From the NCBI GenBank assembly GCA_019454045.1, contig SKCR01019531.1, positions 62,001 through 126,000 of the forward strand: DNA of 64,000 bases. Reading direction: 5' to 3'. This stretch comes from Zanthoxylum bungeanum. Lineage: Eukaryota > Streptophyta > Magnoliopsida > Sapindales > Rutaceae. Shown here one piece after another: positions 35,301-47,043 of this stretch. Position 1 is the first letter of the stretch, and each line of letters opens with the position of its first letter. The notes below the pieces were generated by a model that worked only from the letters and a program-made list of their open reading frames with translations, searched no databases and was not told the DNA's origin. The translations under genes were made by a program, and so were the position numbers.

Positions 35301-35929
35301 TATACACAACTATACGTATCTCATTTCTTTAGCTTTACAATTTACATTAAAGTATTCACAACAATTGCAAATGATTAATTAGCAAACTGTGTCAGATACG
35401 TGACTTCAAAAAGTCACTAAAAGCCAGGAAACGTCATTATAAGATAAACAAATAAAATGGAATTTTCTTAATGCCAGTCAAGAATCTCAAGACATGAACT
35501 ATTCAAGTCAATTCTTACTACATAAGTATCAATCCTTAATAGAATAATATATCCAAAACAGATATCTATTTAGATTACCTAATCGTGACTTAGAAACTAA
35601 GTTTCTAACCATCTTGATTTACAAGGAAATCGGAACAACAGTTCCCGATGGTTTTAAACTAATCTAACAATATCTTAGTCTACTGTCTTTCCAGAACCTA
35701 TTTTAGAACTACGCAACCATAAGTAAAGTCAGAAAAACTATTCAAGTAATATGCTATGCAGTGGATTAGAAGTATAATTCTATAAACAATATAGAATAAA
35801 AGGAAAACGAAGCAGGAAATTCCATAAAATTACACACTGCTATAGTTATGGATTTTTAACCCAGCAGTGTTTCCCACTACTTTTTGTAATACCGTAATCC
35901 CCAATGGAGAATGAGAATTCAATAATTAA
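32339..35929 (-). pseudogene. Decayed interior of the L2 copia element
   Basis: 3.6 kb with no open frame above 70 codons. On the minus strand GTCAGTGGGAGC followed by a decayed YVDD-like segment near 33340-33400 recalls the SGS...YVDD region of copia RT. CTCCCACT boxes at about 32344, 32748, 33383 and 33953 look like repeated purine-tract motifs on the minus strand. Otherwise it is AT-rich sequence without recognisable protein similarity. Confidence 0.45.
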
Positions 35930-36330
35930 ATCGAATTCCATAGTGAGAGTGGGATCCCATGAATATATTTCGACTCACAGCTTTGGCACGATCTCGCCTA
36001 TGTATATTCATTAGCTAGACAACTCATTGTCAATCACTCACCAGTGACTCCTGATTTTGGTCCTGACCGTTTCTCGTTATGACAGCTTTGGCACGTTCAC
36101 AAGGAGGCGTATCAAGCCTTCACTTGTCAATGACAAACTCAAGCTACCGATGTAGTCCTGACAGCTTTGGCACGTTCAGGATTTCCACTTTCACTTGAAT
36201 TTGTCTACTATCAATATACAACTGGCATGGATAAAATCCATAACCTACACCTCCCTCACAGCTTTGGCACGATCTCAGATGCAGTTATAGAAAGATACCA
36301 TAAACCGTACTAACAAGACGGACCAAGAAA
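35930..36330 (-). ncRNA. Leader array of four CCAAAG-loop hairpins (L2 element)
   Basis: On the minus strand CGTGCCAAAGCTGT is repeated four times (plus coordinates about 35977-35990, 36082-36095, 36161-36174 and 36258-36271), spaced 79-105 bases. Each lies in a hairpin: ATGAATATA/TATATTCAT; CTCCTTGTGA/TCATAACGAG; TCCTGA/TCAGGA; CTATAACT/GGTTATGG. The array lies some 290 bases downstream of the primer site, inside the 5' leader of the genomic RNA. The order and spacing are the same as at 18205-18605. The role is unknown; packaging, dimerisation or translation control are candidates. Confidence 0.6.
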
Positions 36331-36620
36331 TATGGATCCAATATACGTTACTTAACAACCTTATTTCTAAACATGGATTTTTCTCAGAAGCTATACTCTA
36401 CATCAAATGCAGAATTTTAATCTAAATCTTTTTCTAAACAATTCAATTCTACCAATAGAAAACATAACTCAATTTAACCATTAAATATCCATCACATTTC
36501 TGTTAGCGTAGAACCAAAAAGTCAAGAAACATATATAGATTATATGGGTGTGTGAACATTAAAATTGGATTAAATATCAAATATCAAGCATGCATAATGT
36601 AATGGATGAAGCATCAGACC

Positions 36621-36633
36621 TGCTCTGATACCA
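36621..36633 (-). other. Initiator-Met tRNA primer binding site
   Basis: On the minus strand TGGTATCAGAGCA follows the 5' LTR after a five-base spacer and matches the complement of the plant initiator-Met tRNA 3' end. Confidence 0.9.
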
Positions 36634-36638
36634 TTTTT

Positions 36639-39600
36639 TGTTGGGGTTTTGGGCGAAGGGCGCAGCGGAAGCGCGGTTCGGGCGAAATCGTAATTTTAAA
36701 ACTTTTTCAAATTACCGAATAAATTATTCAATATTTAATATGAATAATTTATTCATATTTCACCTAAACCTATTTATTCGATATAAATTAACGACATAAA
36801 TATATAAGAAACGTCGCGAAACTTTTACAAAATTTTTTTTCCGCAAAATGGCTTGAAATGTGTTTTTGACCGAACCGACCACTCAACACTTATGGGGACT
36901 GCCCAGGTCAGCTCCAATAGTGTTAGGGAAGTTCATGGGCTGACCAAACAGTGATGAACTCACTGTTTCGATAGCCGTCACCCCGTTGGCTCAAAAGTCA
37001 CCCGGTAACGCCGTTTTTCACCTATTTTAACTCCGAAAGACTTTCCGGAAATTGTTCTAACTCCCAAAACACATCCAAAATATTCATGAGACATCATTTT
37101 CATCATAAAAAATATAACAATTCCAGGTCTGATCCAGAAACCGAAAATGCTTAATTTCATGCTTTAAATCTAATTTTTCAAGATTTGATCAATTAATCAC
37201 AACACCAAATCAAGTCACCACATATGAATCACCCAAGAACCATTATAGGCATTACAAGAGTGGTCATAACACTATAGAATGGCAACATGTCATCAAATGA
37301 TAAAATTGGACACTAATTACATTAATTCATCCAAAATACTTCACACATGACTAGCTTCCAATTCAACATCCACAACCAAAAGCCCAAATTTTTCAGATAT
37401 AAAGGAACCATAGAACTATTCTACGTATTCAAGAAAACATGAAACTAATTTCTAAGCTTGGGTTATAGAAGATTACCTTTTAATCTCTTGATTTCCAAGC
37501 TTTTCCTTGAAGTTTTCATTTATTTCTTCATGGATTCATCAAACAAACTTTGGAACCCTTTTTTTTTATTTGAGGTTTCGGCTATGGCTGGATGAAAGAA
37601 GAAGAAAACAATTTTTTTCTTTTTAAAATCATCCTAGCCGACTTTTGGGGGCATTATTGTCCTTTTGAAAAATTAATCCAATTAAAATAAAATATGCTTT
37701 ATGTTAAACAAATCAAATTTGCACACATAAGCCTATTTAAATCATGCCATGTGTATTAATAGTAATTGGACAAATTTCATGACATTTATGAAAAAAAGTT
37801 TATTAATTAATCATTTAAATATTTAACAATTAAATATTCAAATAATCAATTAATATAATCATTATTATATATGTATTTTTATTTACAATAAATAACAAAT
37901 ACATATATTTATGGCATGTGTCAAAATCTCATTTGACGATTAATTAATCTGTATCTAATCGTATTATGTATCAAATACAAATACAGAGTAATTACGATTG
38001 ACTAAAATTGCCCCTTATGCATGTGTTATAGTTTAACCGATTAAACGATTTGAATTAACTCATTTAATCCGATGAAGTATTATGAATAATCCGTATTATT
38101 CATATCGCGTTGCCCAAGTGCTCAACAAGTACACTTCATATTGTGGGACTCTCTAAGTTTAGGTTTATCCGTCACGAAATCAAATTTCGTGTCCATAATT
38201 CACCCACTAATGAATTATGACGACCACAGATAATCTCGCTAAACTATACAAGTCGAGGTCATTGCATACGTATAATCTCTCCATCACAGGCTATCCATAT
38301 TATACCTGGGATATAGATGAAAACGTCAAATCCGTTCGGTATAATATAATCGACTTTCAATTTACGATATCTAAATAACAATCGGAACTGATTTATGAAG
38401 TTATATCACGGCCATGGATTTACTAGATCGTAAACACGTGAGGATGTCTATGCCCTGTACACAGGACTGACGGATCCTATCTTGATACGCACTGGATATC
38501 ATGAGATTCAGTCCACACCCAACGAACATGTGGAGGTCTGATCATGAATAGATCGTTGACATGACTGCCATCAAAGTGTGGAGGATATCTCATATATCCC
38601 ACTGTGGTATCTCAAGTCAGAGGACCAATATGCTCGCTCAACTCGAGAGGATTCCTATTGACATAAGCCTAATTAAATCATGTCATGTGTATTAATAATA
38701 ATTGGACTAATTTCATAACATTTATGAAAAAAATTTATTAATTAATCATTTAAATATTTAACAATTAAACATTCAAATAATCAATTAATATAATCATTAT
38801 TATATATGTATTTTTATTTACAATAAATAACAAATACATATATTTATGGCATGTGTCTAAATCTTATTTGACGATTAATTAATGTGTATCTAATCGTATT
38901 ATGTATCAAATATAAATACACAGTAATTACGATTGACTAAAATTGCCCCTATGCATGTGTTATCGTTTAACCGATTAAATTATTCGAATTAACTCATTTA
39001 ATCCGATGAAATATTATGAATAATCCGTATTATTCATATCGCATTGCCCAAGTGCTGAACGAGTACACTTCATATTGTGGGACTTTCTAAGTTTTTGTTT
39101 ATCCGTCACGAAATCAAATTTCGTATCCATAATTCACCCACTCATGAATTATGACGACCACAGATAATCTCGCTAAACTATGCAAGTCTAGGTCATTGCA
39201 TAAGTATAATCCCTCCGTCACAGGCTATCCATATTATACCTGGGATATAGATGAAAATGTCAAATCCGTTCGGTATAATATAATCGACTTGTAATTTACG
39301 ATCTCTAAATATCACTCGGAACTGATTTCCAAAGTTATACCACGACCATGGATTTACTAGATCGTAAACACGTGAGGATGTCTATGCCCTGTACACAAGA
39401 ATGACAGATCCTATCTTGATACGCATTGCATATCATGAGCATCAGTCCACACCCAACGAACAGTGGTAGGTCTGATCAGGAATAGATCGTTGACGTGACT
39501 GCCATCAAAGTGAGGAGGATAACTCATATATCCCACTGTGGTATCTCAAGTCGAAGGACCGCTATGCTCGCTCAACTCGAGAAGATTCCTATTGACATAA

Positions 39601-41019
39601 TCCTAATTAAATCATGCAATGTGTATTAATAATAATTGGACAAATTTCATAACATTTATGAAAATTTTTATTAATTAATCATTTAAATATTTAACAATTA
39701 AATATTCAAATAATCAATTAATATAATCATTATTATATATGTATTTTTATTTACAATAAATAACAAATACATATATTTATGGCATGTGTCAAAATCTCAT
39801 TTGACGATTAATTAATGTGTATCTAATCGTATTATATATCAAATACAAATACACAGTAATTAAGATTGACTAAAATTGCCCTTTATGCATGTGTTATCGT
39901 TTAACCGATTAAACGATTCGAATTAACTCATTTAATCCGATGAAGTATTATGAATAATCCGTATTATTAAATCGCGTTGCCCAAGTGCGCAACGAGTACA
40001 CTTCATATTGTGGGACTCTAAGTTTAGGTTTATCCATCACGAAATCAAATTTCGTATCCATAATTCACCCACTCATGAATTATGACGACCACAGATAATC
40101 TTGCTAAACTATGCAAGTTGAGGTCATTGCATAACTATAATCCCTCCGTCACAGGCTATCAATATTATACCTGAGATATAGATGAAAACGTCAAATCTGT
40201 TCGGTATAATATAGTCAACTTTCAATTTACGATCTCTAAATAACACTCGGAACTGATTTCCGACGTTATACCATGGCAATGGATTTATTAGATCATAAAC
40301 ACGTGAGGATTCCTATGCCTGTACACATGACTCACAGATTCTATCTTGATACACACTGGATATCATGAGCATCAGTCCACACCCAAAGAACAGGCGGAGG
40401 TCTGATCAAGAATAGATCGTTGACGTGACTGCCATCAAAGTGTGGAGGATAACTCATATATCCCACTGTGGTATCTCAAGTTGAAGGACCACTATGCTCG
40501 CTCAACTCGAGAAGATTCCTATTGACGTTGGTGTACCATCTATTAGGAAATCTTCAGTGAGTCGTTCAGTGTTTATCAAATAAACACCTGCATGTCTATA
40601 CGAGTCTCCCGAGAGTCATGGTTCATTGGGATAAACCATCGGACCAAGTCACGATATACGACATGTACTAGTCTCAGCAGATTTTACTAACCGACCCGTG
40701 TTAGTAAATCTTGACCAGGAACTTTTTTTAAGGATATATATCTTATAATGTGCTTCCTAATTTCAATTACAAACGACGTTGTAAATGCGCACTATATTGT
40801 AAATCCTAGGGTATTTGTCTTATATACACGTATCACTAAACCAGATTTAGTTTCGATCTAATCATAATCAGATATCTAATTGTAATTAGATCGAATAAAT
40901 GTATAAAAGACAAGGGTACTACCATTAAATTAATAATATTTTGGAAAATAGAATTGCTTGTATTCATGAATTGGACATAAATACGATCCGGATTGGCACT
41001 TTGAGCACCAACCCTAACA
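36639..41019 (-). repeat. 5' LTR of the L2 copia element, enlarged
   Basis: 4381 bases against 2497 in the partner LTR. The excess is two extra tandem copies of an internal segment. Terminal TGTTGGGG and CTAACA are intact. Confidence 0.9.
37725..40524. repeat. Tandem triplication of about 935 bp inside an LTR
   Basis: Units start at 37725, 38661 and 39595 with ACATAAGCCT or a close variant (ACATAATCCT in the third) and end with GATTCCTATTG. Lengths are about 936, 934 and 930. The partner LTR has one unit (30905-31843). Junctions share AC at both ends. The three units differ by substitutions as well as indels, so the expansion is not very recent. Confidence 0.92.
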
Positions 41020-41024
41020 CTATC

Positions 41025-41162
41025 ATACTCAAGGGCTCTGTGCCCACCATATCATAAACAATCAAAACTTTAACTTATTAATACAAACCACGTGCTCAGC
41101 ATGATAAATAAAACAATAAATCAGATATCCTAATCTTCTAAAAAATTTCCCAGGACACTTGC
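41025..41162 (-). repeat. Family B repeat, middle segment
   Basis: 138 bases of host repeat between two nested copia elements. Continues the family B sequence (CTCAAGGGCTCTGTGCCC) and ends in the target duplication CTTGC (41158-41162) of the next element. Confidence 0.75.
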
Positions 41163-43307
41163 TGTAAGAGTTCAATCAAGGTCCCAAGGATCACAAACAT
41201 GCATAAAAACCGCATATGAACACATCTAAGGAGTAAGGCGGAAACATAACTCACATTGATTGGTTTTGATGAAATGAAGAACATGCGTTTTTAAGCTCCC
41301 TCCAAGCTCGGCAATGGCTTCCTTGACAGTGGGCTGTGCGGTTTTGACTGGTTTGGCTTCCTCCATGTTCGGCCATTGAAGACCACCATTGAAGCTCCAA
41401 GCTTCAAGCTTTCCAAGCTCAAGAAGACACTTCCCTATCACCTATGTATTACTCAAGGTGTGCTAGCACTTATCATCTTCCATTTTGCTTCTCAAAAATT
41501 CGGTGAACCAGAAAAATTTGAAGAAGAAATCGGCTTGAAGCCGTGAGATGAGAGGAGAGAAAGAGAGGGAAGAGAGAAACCGTACCCTTGCATGTTGGAG
41601 AGAGAGAGTGATAACTTTATATATTTTAATTTTATTTTCAAAAAACAAAATAAATATATAAATCATTATCATATATTGTAAAAGTAAAAAGCAAAAGTCT
41701 AATAATGCTTTTCTACTTTTCACACACATCATTTCTACTTTACTTTAAGTCATATCACATCACTTTAATAAAGTGACATGTTGTCAAGTCACATCACTTT
41801 AAGTGACAATTGATTTGACGATTGATGTGACAAACGATTTGACGCTTGATGTGACTCGCGTGCCGCGCTCGAATTCGAAATGCGAATGCGCTCGCAATCA
41901 CTCTCGGGCTCGGGTTCGCTAATTCCAAATTAACGAATTTTCCGTCGCGTCGTAATTAAATGATTACGCCTAGCGAATTCACTATTCACGTCGCTAACGA
42001 ATTAATTCTAAATTAATTCGTTCGCCCGAATTAAAATCTAATTTTAATTCCGCGTCGAAATCCAATTTCTAATAATATATCGAATATATTATTTTATCGA
42101 TTAATTCCAAATTAATCGTTCTCTCTCTTTTATTAATATTTTATCCCAGATAAAATATCTCCGCAATTAATCCCAGATTAATTTTCTCTCTCATCGAATT
42201 AATCCCAGATTAATTCTATCTCTCTCTTCTAATTAATCCCAGATAATCAAAGTGCGAGTAATACGTCATCGGTGAATCTTCAGGAAGCGACCCATGAGAT
42301 CTCCGGATATGTTGGCAGTAAATACGATCGTCGGACTGTCCGAACACGTAAGTACCTCGTACTACGTTTATATCGATTTACAAGACAAGGTTGGCTTCTA
42401 GCAAAGCGTCATGCCTACCCAATTCTCCAGAAATATTCTTACAGGAATATATAGATCTGTATCAAGCGTAGTATACCGTAGTATTGTGTATATCGGCCCA
42501 GTATCGGATAATCACGTGCTAGGGCTGGGGCTGGATAAGTGTCTGCCCCGTCCGAAGCACATGTCGGATGTCTGGTAACATAGTCTCTATAATCGGATAT
42601 ACATGACCTGGTCACAATATCCCGATTGGTTGCGCAACACTCAAGAGCACTAGTACCGTATCCTGCGTGACATCAACTCCAATATGACTGAAGTGATACT
42701 TCGTCTGACATCACACCCAATACACTACGACTCTCTGATAAACCCAGAAATGGTGTACACAGAACCCGTTTAAAGTCCCCTACCACCAAGACCAAAGTCT
42801 ATCGATTATCGTAAGTATTAGCGATGTAAGTCTCAGGTTAAGACCATACACACCTACCTTGATTTCGGCCTCCCATAGACACATAGTCATAATACCAATG
42901 GGATTCCGAGGGGTCTATCCAGAGCGAAGCTGTTTCCCGTACCATCGGTGTGAAACACGACCTCCTATCGCACTTGCATAAGTATCCAACACTTATATAT
43001 ATGAGAACTATGCCGTTGTGCCCTCACAAACGCGCACAAGTGCAATACTAGCCTATTCCGCATTATCGATGTCCAGTCTCGATAATACTACGGCTAGAGA
43101 TATTTAATGATTAAACCTTCGGGGACTGATACTGTCTCATATCATTCTCAGTCCAGGTACTAATCATAGGGACCTCTCTTCATTTATATATCTATGGTGA
43201 TCTAATCACAAATGATGAGAGTGCAATTTCCTTGTCACATAGTTAATTTGCTACAACAACACAATGATCTGTGCAAATAGTGACGCTATGGGTCATTTTG
43301 TCCAACA
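41163..43307 (-). repeat. 3' LTR of copia element C
   Basis: 2145 bases, almost identical to 49022-51153. It contains the AATCCCAGATTAATT palindrome cluster (about 42120-42250), and a short frame of about 70 codons (41226-41441, minus) that recurs in the other LTR with indels and is not considered a gene. Confidence 0.93.
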
Positions 43308-45120
43308 ATCTCCCACTTGGCACATAGCCAGTCACTCAAGTGTCCCACACCTGAACTATGTACGGTTCGCTCAAATTGCTGAGGAAAGGTTTTCGTCAGC
43401 GAATTTGTCTGATTATCGTTTGACGCGATTTACACGATCATCACATCGCCACGATGTATGATCCGAACGAATCAGATGATATAGAAGTATATATCTGGAT
43501 CTTCGATGAGACCTTTAATTCTTTAGCCTGTGCTGACGCCTAGCTCAGCTGCTAACAGAACTATATCTAATCTAATTAGATTTATTATCGATCCAAATGG
43601 CTTCTATTGCTGCCTCAGCTGCAGCAATAATCCGCATTTGTTGTTAATTCGGCAACAGTTATCTTGCTCGGAAGATTTCCAGCTCACTGTCCCAGTGTTC
43701 AAACTTTATAGTACCGCAGTATTTACCGGTTTGGAAACTTGCAGCAGTGATCCCAGTCACTTCAAGTTCTCCTTCTCCATAGTTTAAGACAACATCTTTA
43801 GTTCTCTAAGATACTAACAGATGTCCTTGATCTTCAATCCAGTGACTATCACTTAGATTGACCCGATTGTGACTCCATATGCTCGAAGCGTATGAGACAC
43901 CAATATAAGTACATTTTAAATGTACAATTTCTCAGAGAGTGTTACCAACTCCAAATCTAGCCCAGTAGATCTTTATTCCTTGAATAAAGGTTGTTACTCC
44001 CCAGAATTCTACGGAGAATTTCTATGAAAGCCAAGCTTTCGCCGATTGTTTTATGGGAATTTCATTGTCAGTGCCCTCTCCCACTAACCTCCTTATATAC
44101 ACAAGAATTATTTCGTTTTGAGTTAAATCATAAACCATTATGATTATTTCAAAACGTCAGTTCCAAAAACCCTATGCTTGCTTCAATCCAAACATGGATT
44201 GAATAATCCGCAAACCTTGTTTGTCGGTTATACAAAATCGTCAGAATGTTGTAAACATTCTCCAAAAGGTTTCCTTTTCAGGAAAGCGATTTTGATTTGT
44301 AACTGACATATTTCACAAATGAAATATACAGTTATCAACAAGCATCTTCAAAATGGATTTACCATGGCAACAGGTAAAAGGTTGAACCGTTATTAACACA
44401 ATGTTGATAACGATACCTTTCCGTCAAAAGCCTAGTTTTGTACGTTGGTATGTTGCCATCCATGTATGTCTTCCTTGAAGACGTATAATGTACCAATAGG
44501 CACAATGCTTTGTGGTACAACAACTAGTATCCAAAATAGTTGTCAAACATGGAATCCATTCCGAACTTATGGCATTTTGCCATAATAGGGAGTCGATACC
44601 TCGTATCACTTCCTCTAAACGTAGTCGGTGGATATACCTTCATAAGATTGACATCTTAATGAGGTTAGATCAGAAACCCATACCCTAGGTTGTTTTCTGA
44701 CTCTATCCGATCTACCCGTTTCTTGTGTATTTGAAGATTAATGGTACAGATTCATCATAGATGAATTGTTTTGTTCCATTAAGGACTTCGTGCTTTGAAT
44801 AGTATTACTCCGATTTTCATCGAGTATCACTATCCTCCCACTGCATATCACTATCGGTATCGGTATTCCTCTCAGGAAAACCGCATGGTGAGCATAATCA
44901 CATTGTTCTCATGTGGGATTTATAAGTACTATACTTATGGTTTCCCTTAGGATAACCTATATTGGCACTAATCCATTTTGGGTTCTTAGTTTGGTATCAT
45001 CCAAACTTTATGCCTGGCATACCCAAATTATCAGGAATGAGAAACCTCGTTTCTTTCCTGTTCATATCCTATATGATATCTGTCAAACAGATTTACATGG
45101 AACCTTATTCTAAATAAGTT
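43308..45120 (-). pseudogene. Decayed copia pol of element C
   Basis: Minus-strand reading, from 45120 down: the integrase-to-RT linker with traces of the FVGYP...VFLE region (HHAVFLRG near 44890), the RT N-terminus (ISSEWIP near 44570 with DGN...TYK near 44440), a segment collinear with 540-1000 of copy A, and the RNase H end near 43320-43470. Stops and frameshifts are everywhere. No gag or protease is recognised. Confidence 0.75.
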
Positions 45121-46617
45121 TTGCACTGTTAATACATATCCTGTTGAAGGAAACAGTAGCTCAGAGCGACTCGCGAAAAACCTAATCATGTCCAACAAAA
45201 CTTGTTTTTAGTTCGGACACACCGTCTAACTGACGTGTCTCGTTTAATTGTGTCCTAGACAACAATGCCATAAATAAGTCTCTATTGATCAAATCAATTG
45301 AGCTATTTATTTGTCATTTATATGTTTGAGATTTTATTATATTCAAAATATAAATTCTGTTATTTACATCTAATGTATTTATCTCAGTATCATCTTTATA
45401 ATATAAACACTTTAGTGTTTTAGAATATAAAGGTTCACCCGCAGTGGGTTAAACACTGATAAAGAGATAATGTTTCTAGTCAAACTAGTTACATTATAAC
45501 AGTTCCTAATTTAAGTACACACCCCAAGGGTAGTTCCTAAACTTAGGTATCTACGGTCAAAACAGCGACTTTCGTCCCGTTTCGATTCGCAGAGAAATCT
45601 CAGCTTGAAGTCAGTATCCTGCTCAAAGCAGATTCTGAATATCAATACATATATATTTTTATTCCACACTAAGTATTTAAAATCTAATTTCAATACTAGT
45701 AGTGAACATAACTTAGACAAATAATTTAAAGTCAGAGCCTCGCCCTTTCTTTAATTCCTTCGTGTCTTCCATATCCAAATGGTAGTCACTTTGGGATATG
45801 TCAATTATCCTTTTCAATATTTCACAAACCTTTGGCCAAGCCTTGGGTTTCAGAATATCGAAACGATATGCACCTTGTGCAACATGCCCAATTGCAAACT
45901 TTGACTTTTCTCCACTAGAATAGTCAATTAATTCTCCAAGAATTATTAATTGCAATTTTAATACTTTTAAATCTAAAGATAGATTTATTATAAGTATATT
46001 AATTAAGCATTAAAGTCATCATCACATAAATCTTCCAAAGATTTTATGCTCTACTATTTGCTTAATTTTGGGCGTAACGTATAATAAGTTATTTTATCAA
46101 ATAAAGTAACCTATTATTTATTCCCAATTTGAAAATTAAATCATTTAAAATATTTTAATCCCAGATTATATTTTAAATATTCAACTTTTCAATTTCATCT
46201 TGATTACAATAGTCTAACTATTCAATCAACGATTAGTGGTACTATATATATTATAATGATTATAATAGTCCAACTATATAATCAAATATAATCCAAATTA
46301 ATTAACCTCAATTACATTGATTACTATAATCCAATTATAAAATCAACTGTAAACTGAAATTAATTAATTCAAATATATTGATTAATATAATCCAATTATA
46401 TATAATCAAGTATAATACAGTCCAACTGTTTATTAAACAACAATTTAAATATTAGTCTAACTAATATTTAATCTAATGACGAAAAAATAAAATGAGCGTG
46501 TTTAGCGAGTATTCGAACGAATGTTGCAAATTCAATACTTGCCTCCCACTATTTTTCGTCGAGCCTCTAACCCTCTGTGGAGTACTCGGGAAACCGTGTT
46601 TCCTAGTGGGCTAGGAT
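45121..46617 (-). other. Non-coding interior of element C with one coding-like segment
   Basis: Mostly AT-rich. The only coding-like segment is 45713-45955 on the minus strand, described separately. A run of AATTATA-type direct repeats lies at 46230-46450. Nothing else recognised. Confidence 0.5.
45713..45955 (-). pseudogene. Unrecognised coding-like fragment inside element C
   Basis: An 80-codon frame on the minus strand with balanced amino-acid use, unlike the AT-rich surroundings. Clear stretches are SKFAIGHVAQGAYRFDIL and KAWPKVCEILKRIIDIS, then a charged end (DTKELKKGRGSDFKLF) and a stop. I do not recognise the family. Options are a captured host exon or a relic of an element-encoded extra domain. 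No start or splice site is clearly supported. Confidence 0.35.
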
Positions 46618-47043
46618 CCTATTAAATAACACACAACCCTGACTTTGGCCAATAAAAAGCTGTATGCTATTTAACTAGGTAGATCTCACAGATCAATTGG
46701 ATCTCATCCAATTCCTAGATCCGGTTAGGTGGACATCCAAGTCCGAAACATATGTATAATGTCAATGTATCCATTACATTTTCCTAACCCTATCCTCTGA
46801 ATCATTAGGCCTTGGCTTTGGCCAAAAACAAACCTAATGATTCCAGTTAAGCGGGACCCATTGACGAGGAAAGTTTTGTAATCAATGTCATTGGACAAAA
46901 AGTGATCTGACTTTGGCCAATAAAAATCACGATTTGGACAAGACACCGATATGCAACAAAACTCTCATGATTCAAGTACATCCTTGATTGACAAAGGTCT
47001 TGACTTTGGTCAATAAAAACCAATGCCAACTTCGGATCTTGAA
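46618..47043 (-). ncRNA. Leader array of four GCCAAAGTC-type loop hairpins (element C)
   Basis: On the minus strand TTTTTATTGGCCAAAGTC or a close variant occurs four times (plus positions about 46640, 46814, 46909 and 47002). Flanking stems: CCTATTAAATA with TATTTAACTAGG plus further pairs (46618-46635/46661-46679); GAATCATTAGG/CCTAATGATTC, 11 perfect pairs (46799-46809/46833-46843); GTGAT/ATCAC (weak); TTCAAG-ATCC/GGATCTTGAA with a 3-base bulge (46971-46983/47034-47043). Same number of hairpins and the same loop core as in family L2, but different stems. Probably a structured leader of the genomic RNA. Confidence 0.55.

Larger units (their letters stand above)
29842..41019 (-). mobile_element. 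Copia element, family L2, with an enlarged LTR
   Basis: Complete on the minus strand: 5' LTR 36639-41019, primer site 36621-36633, 3' LTR 29842-32338. Target duplication CTATC is at 29837-29841 and 41020-41024. Termini form TGTTGGGGTT/AACCCTAACA; the 3' LTR terminus has decayed to AATA. The purine tract AAGTGGGAGAAAT (32339-32351, minus strand) and an initiator-Met primer site point to Ty1/copia. The 4.3-kb interior has no open gag-pol. Only a weak RT-like trace is seen near 33340-33400 (minus), similar to the segment near 820-880 of copy A. Several hundred bases of leader carry the four-hairpin array. Confidence 0.85.

Noticed and set aside
36621..36633. TGGTATCAGAGC as part of a tRNA gene
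   Set aside because: Only the primer-site complement is present; no cloverleaf arms around it.
41226..41441. 71-codon minus-strand frame that recurs at 49084-49296
   Set aside because: Recurs because it is in both LTRs of one element; it differs by indels and has no known domain.
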